From the NCBI GenBank assembly GCA_014529385.2, contig CM043965.1:64511190-64575189 (forward strand): a stretch of DNA of 64,000 nucleotides, in the 5' to 3' direction. The notes under the pieces were generated by a model, which was given only the letters and a program-made list of their open reading frames with translations, was not told the origin of the DNA and made no database searches. The translations under genes were made by a program, and so were the position numbers. This document shows positions 58,889-64,000 of the stretch, piece after piece. Within the stretch, counting starts at the first letter, position 1, and each line of letters opens with the position of its first letter. The stretch comes from Adiantum capillus-veneris (lineage: Eukaryota > Streptophyta > Polypodiopsida > Polypodiales > Pteridaceae).

Positions 58889-59898
58889 AGCACGCTAGTA
58901 TACACACTACAAGAAACAAGCGGTAGCATCCTCTTAAAGGTATCTTCTAAACACTTGCATGAGTCAATGTAGATTGCACACTTCAAGTACAGAATATCTT
59001 TTTGTATGTATGCATAAAGCGATTTTTTCGTCGTACCATGTGAACACATAGCATGTTGTACATGTTAGGGATGTCTATGCTCAGTGCGAATCTCACTAAG
59101 GATACATCTCACCAATGTCTAAAAAGGGTTGCAAAAAACTTTTGAGCAAGTGGATCTACATGGATTGCGATCCAAACACATTCTCAACTTGCAACTATGT
59201 TCATACCAAACCTTCACCTAGTGATGGGGGCTATGTTGTTGACGTTACACGTCATTTGGAGTCATAAATTTGGGAAGTTTATCACTTCTAGTCATCACAC
59301 AAGAAAAATCCTAGCACTTTGGGAAATGTCTAAAGAATTTCCCAAAGTTTTCATCTAAACTAGCATTACGAGGATGGGGGCAGACTAAACACCATGTCCC
59401 ATCACTCCTCACATCAAGCTAGGTTGTCAGTAACCATATAGAGCTTAATTCAAAGAGGTTTCAAAGAGGCTTTTTGGAAGCTCCATTGCCATTTTTCAAG
59501 GCTCTATTTAAAACAAACAAATGAACTCCAAGTTCAACCCCAAAGTATACATAGCTCTCTTTGATCTCTACTCATCCAGAGCTAGTAGAAAAAAATGAAC
59601 AGGGTGCATGCAATAATCCATGGTAGCTACTTTTTTCTTCTCTTTTGGAAAGCGGGCCCGGGGAGGGTGTTCCCAAACAAAGAGGATGGCTTCAGTGAAA
59701 GTCCGTTGATGTTTTGTAATTAACTCAATAACTAACTTGTTTCCCTCACATGGGCTTATGTAGCCTATAATGGTGTATGTGGTGCCACCCATAGAGATGG
59801 TACAGTTAGACCAAACAAGCACATGACACAATCTGAGAGAGTGGTTGCCGTGTTGCTAAATTAGCTATTTCTTTAGCTAATTAGATACACATATTTAT
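58889..59898. other. Gap between Ty3 copy 2 and copia copy 2; one possible gene fragment
   Basis: No element structure. On the minus strand 59,831-59,568 holds 87 codons (ISMGGTTYTIIGYIS, NKLVIELITKHQ, EAILFVWEHPPRARFPK) that read like part of a real protein but match no family I recognise. The rest shows nothing. Confidence 0.4.
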
Positions 59899-60125
59899 TG
59901 TTGGAATTAGGGTTGCAGAGAAACACACACATCTTGGAGAAGACGAAGGAATCTAAGGGCACACAATAGAGAGTGTGTTACTTAGTGTGCAATGGAAAGA
60001 TAGATAGCCCTAGAGTGATGGGCGTATATACAATGCACGGGGGGAAAAACCTCCTAAAGAGGGAAAAAATGCCCCGGCGGTCCCAGTGTGTTCACACACA
60101 TCACTACCACATGTATATGGTAACA
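59899..60125 (-). repeat. 3' LTR of copia copy 2 (227 bp)
   Basis: Minus strand TGTTACCATATACATGTGG to CTAATTCCAACA. It is preceded by the purine tract CTCCAGGGGGGATT (60,126-60,139). It is nearly the same length as, and very similar to, the 15,988-16,213 LTR. Confidence 0.9.
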
Positions 60126-60182
60126 AATCCCCCCTGGAGTGATGTGATGAGTAAAGGGAAGTGCCATGCCCTGAGGACAGGA

Positions 60183-63100
60183 TCAGTCCACAAAGGGGAG
60201 TAAGCCCAAAGCTTTGCGGAAAGCTTCAAGCTTCTCACGAGACAATGCCTTTGTGAAAAGATCTGCAAGGTTGTCCTGTGTTGGCACATAAGCCAAGCTG
60301 ATATCTCCTGTTGAGAGCCTCTCCCTGACATAGTGGTAATGCACCTCAATGTGCTTTGTGCGAGCATGAAAAAGTGGGTTCCTCGCAACTGCCAATGCGC
60401 TCTGACTGTCAGTGTAGATAGTGTTGGCAGTGTCCTGTCCAACACCCAAATCAGCCATAAGGTGTCTGAGCCATACACACTCAACCGTAGCTGTGAAGAC
60501 TGCTCTGTACTCAGCCTCACAACTCGAAGTGGCCACAGTAGGTTGCTTCTTGCTCAACCATGATATATATGAACTGCCAAGCATGAAACAAAAACCACTT
60601 GTGGACACTCGCGTGTCAAAACAACCAGCCCAATCTGAGTCCGAAAAATCATGTAAGTCTGGCGGCAATGATCCCCCCTTGGGATAAAACAAGCCAAGAT
60701 GTAAAGTGCCACTAAGGTAGCGGAAAATCCTCTTGACAGCCTGCCAATGCTTAGACCCTGGGCTATGCATAAATCTGCTGACCTGTGAGACTGCAAACTG
60801 AATATTCGGCCTCGTGTTGCATACATAAATGAGGCAGCCAACAACAGTTTGGTAAAGAGTGAAATCAGCAGGATCACCAGCATCATGTAGACTCAACTTC
60901 AAACGTGTTTCCATGGGAGTGACAATAGGTTTGCAATCCTCAAGTCCAAACTTACATAGCAATGTCTCTATGTAACTTTTCTAACACAAGGCAATACCAC
61001 CATCACACTGCTTAAACTGTATACCCAAATAATGATGCAACAGCCCCAAATCTTTCATCTTGAAAGTAGCATTCAAATCAGCCTTAAATTCAGCAATATG
61101 TCTCTCATTTGATCCAGTGATCAGCAAATCATCAACATAAAGAACCACAATGAGAAGTACATCACTTTCACGCTTTACATACAATGTGCTTTCTGTTGGA
61201 CTGTTACGAAAGCCTTGTTTGACCAAATGAGTGTCAGCTTTCTCATACCAAGCACGAGGAGATTGCTTCAACCCATATAAAGCCTTGTTACATTTGCACA
61301 CTTTGTCCTCTTGTCCTTTTATGACAAAACCGCGAGGCTGCGTTACATAAACTTCCTCAAATATGTCACCATTCAAGAAAGCAGTAACAATATCTGATTG
61401 ATGTACATCCCAACCAAAATGAGCTGCCAATGCACATAGAAAACTCACAGTAGTCATACGACAAGTGGGAGCAAAAGTCTCTTCATAATCTATGCCTTTT
61501 TGTTGTGCATAACCCTTTGCAACAAGTCGAGCCTTATGGCGATCGATCTCACCATCCGTCTTGCGTTTCAACTTGTAAACCCACTTCGTACCAATGGCCT
61601 TTTTGCCTGGAGGCAAATCACATAAAGTCCATGTGTCATTTTCTATAAGTGCATCATATTCTGATTGCATGGCAGCCATCCAATTTTCTGAATTTTGTGC
61701 TTCATCAAAAGATAGAGGCTCCTCAACATCATGTAAACTAGACACAGCCAAAGCATAACAATCTGATGCATAAGATGCACGGCAAGAGCCTGAACGAGTA
61801 CGACTAGACAAAGGTGCATCCAATTTACTGTCACGCAAAGTGTGCACCAACCATTTTGGCATACCTCTAGCCTGCTCATTTTCAGCCCTTTCCTCATCAA
61901 GTACATCATGTACATCTGCATCAGTAATAGGCTGATCTAAAACATTTTCAGAAACCCCCATAGGCTGTACATTTGCCTCATTGGAACTTACATTCGTATT
62001 TCCACCACTGAAAAGAGGCAACAAAGTGTCATAAATGTCCTGTGAGCTTACATTACTGTCTCTAGTACATGACAGCAAGGGCTGAACAGAATCTTCCACA
62101 AACACTAAATCCCAAGAAACCAGAATACGTTTTGTTTGCAGATGATACAACCTGTAACCTTTGCTTTCAGCACTATAACCAACAAAAATACATTTGACAG
62201 CCTTATCATCCAATTTTCTGCGCTGCACTTGTGGCACCAAAGCATATGCCAAACAGCCAAAAACACGCATGTGCTCAATAGAAGGCTTTCTATCATGCCA
62301 TGTTTCATATAGATTAATAGACTGCAAAGCTTTCGTAGGACACCTGTTAAGTACATAAGTGGCACACATAATGGCCTCAAGCCAAAAAGAATGCGGCAAA
62401 GCTTGACTTTTGACCATACATCATGCCATTTCCGTCAGTGACATGTTTTTCCTCTCAGCAACACCATTTTGTTGAGGTGTATAAGGAACTGTACATTGGT
62501 GTTTTATCCCACGACTAGCTAGAAATGCATTAAATTCATGAGACATATAGTCCCCCTCTCGATCAGAACGGAGGGTGCCCATAGTACATTTCGAGACATT
62601 TTCAGCCATAGCCAGAAATTGTTTGAAGCACATAAAAACTTTGGACTTTGCTTTAAGTGGAAATACCCATGCATGCCTGGACTAATCATCAATGAAAGTC
62701 ACGAAGTACAGGTAATTGCCCAAGGACGGAGTTTGCATGGGCCCACAAACATCACTGTGCACAAGCTGCAACCTCCATGTGGCCCGAACTGAACCATCCT
62801 TTGGAAATTTAGAACGCTGCATCTTACCCAAAATACAGCCTTCACAGACATGTTTGACAGGTGCTCCAAGAGGCGGTAAAGAAGCAACCATATCAGATTT
62901 CTGCAAACGCAGCAAACTGGCAAAATTCAGATGACCAAAACGTGCATGCCAAAGTTTTGCATCTGAAATAGCCCTTGAATCTGCAACATCATTTGCAAAA
63001 TTTTGTCCACACTTGTCATACAAAGTGAGCTTATACAACCCACGGCACAAAAGCCCAGATGCAACAATTTCATCACCAAAACTGAGATCATGAACTGTAC

Positions 63101-64000
63101 ATCTGTCATCCACAAATTTGACTACAAGTCCAAGTCTAGCAAGTGAGGATACAGACAAGAGATTCTTCTTGATCCCAGGTACATAAAGTGCATCAACAAG
63201 TGTGAAGGAACTGCCATTAGCAGCAGTGAGCACAATCTTTCCAACTCCCTGAACTGGATAAGAGGCGTTGTTGGCACAAGTGATAGAATTCCCATGAGAG
63301 GTAAACAATTCACGATGTGAGGTAATGTGCTTTGTTGCACCACTGTCAAAATACCACACATGTGAATCTGCAGCAACTGACAAGCATTCATCATGGACAG
63401 CAGGATTGTAAGTGCACTCTGCGCTAAAAGCCCATTCTGCATCAACATCAGCAACACAGTCTCCTTTCACTGAAGACTCAACAATGGTTGCATTTGTAGT
63501 GGAACCAGCATTTGCAGTGGAACCACCCTCTTTCTTCTTAGCCTCTTTGGCCTTCAACTTAGGACACGACTTGATCAAGTGATCATTGGCTTTACAATAA
63601 TGGCAATGCATCTTCTTTTTGCCCTTATCACCAGAATTGCCAGACGAAGTACTGCCAGCAGAAGCATTAGGAACATAATTTTTTCCACTCGCAGTAGAAC
63701 CATAAGAAGTGGCTACATTACTGTTACCACCCTTTCTTTGAGAAGCAATAAAATCCTGTTCAACTGCACGCTGCCTAGTCCTGTTTCTTCTAGAAAGTGA
63801 CTCTTGCAACAGCAATGTGCATAATGCATCAAACTTGACAACGTCAGGATTTCCTTGGGTCATAAGTCTCCAAGTACTAGCAAAAGTCTGGTAGGAATCT
63901 GGTAAGGCATCAAGAACAGTCTGCACAAGGGAACTGTCTAAAATGACTTCACCTGCAGAAACAAGCTACACATTGATATCCTTGACACTAGCAAGGAAAG
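60183..64000 (-). pseudogene. Copia gag-pol polyprotein, copy 2, three nonsense codons
   Basis: A single frame runs from beyond the window end to TGA at 60,183, interrupted only by TAG (62,682-62,684), TGA (62,421-62,423) and TAG (about 60,978). Blocks: gag end LPDSYQTFASTWRLMTQG; zinc knuckle CHYCKANDHLIKSC (about 63,605); protease WYFDSGATKHI (about 63,350); LWHARFGHLNF with CEGCILGK; integrase HSDVCGPMQ, TLRSDREGDYMS, YTPQQNGVAERKN (D-D-E present); RT WVYKLKRKTDGEIDRHKARL, TAFLNGDIFEEVYV and YVDDLLITGSNE (about 61,130); RNase H FSDSDWAGC, SSCEAEYRAVF, TDSQSALAVARNP, HIEVHYHYVRE. The Gln codon CAG of copy 1 is TAG here near 60,978. The integrase stop after FIDD is at the same codon as in copy 1, where it is TAA. 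Confidence 0.9.

Larger units (their letters stand above)
59899..64000 (-). mobile_element. Ty1/copia retrotransposon copy 2, continues past window end
   Basis: Same family and orientation as 15,988-19,854. On the minus strand: gag C-terminus, zinc knuckle, protease, integrase, RT, RNase H, polypurine tract, 3' LTR. The 5' end (gag start, leader, 5' LTR) lies beyond position 64,000. Five bases before the LTR on the plus strand (tttat, 59,894-59,898) are the expected target-duplication half. Confidence 0.93.

Overview
The window looks like nuclear DNA of a land plant with a large, retrotransposon-rich genome. The evidence is Ty3/gypsy and Ty1/copia elements of plant type, spliceosomal introns with GTAAGT-like donors, long (CT)n/(GT)n microsatellites, and a SWIM-type Mutator-like transposase. 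I suspect a fern or other seed-free plant from the flavour of that transposase family, but this is inference. No tRNA, rRNA, CRISPR array or bacterial operon was seen.

Layout. 1-12,967 (-) is most of a giant Ty3/gypsy element: 5' LTR, tRNA-Asp-like primer site, 2 kb leader, gag, protease, RT, integrase and a second protease-like region. It is disabled by stops, a 1.14 kb TG...CA insertion, an RNase H deletion and a mutated integrase glutamate. 13-16 kb holds hairpin-rich repeats and a decayed ORF. 15,988-19,854 (-) is a 5'-truncated Ty1/copia copy. 21.3-29.0 kb is a tandem array of about 4.6 units of ~1.65 kb, each with a decayed copy of one unrecognised gene. 29.4-43.1 kb is the most unusual part (next paragraph). 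43.2-44.4 kb is a tandem duplication. 44,413-58,888 (+) is a second, 5'-truncated copy of the giant Ty3 element. It keeps RNase H, the second protease-like domain, a ~1,160-codon extra ORF, polypurine tract and 3' LTR. 59,899-64,000 (-) is a second Ty1/copia copy running out of the window.

The 29.4-43.1 kb cassette has four coding blocks. They are a two-exon gene with a BAH-like N-terminus (+); a multi-exon gene with AT-hook-like N-terminus and a methyltransferase-like DLPFG block (-); a centromeric-histone-H3-like domain with an H3-type N-terminal tail, joined to a Ulp1-type cysteine protease and a histone-H1-like KSPAK tail (-); and a SWIM/Mutator-like transposase pseudogene (+). My interpretation is a very large DNA transposon, or its remains, that carries its own chromatin-directed protein set. 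Terminal inverted repeats were not found, so the boundary and the single-element claim are inference.

Combining the two Ty3 copies, the intact element would be about 19-20 kb. Its features include two retropepsin-like domains, two H2C2 zinc modules before the integrase core, an extra 3' ORF, and a family of 20-26 bp palindromes in its non-coding parts.
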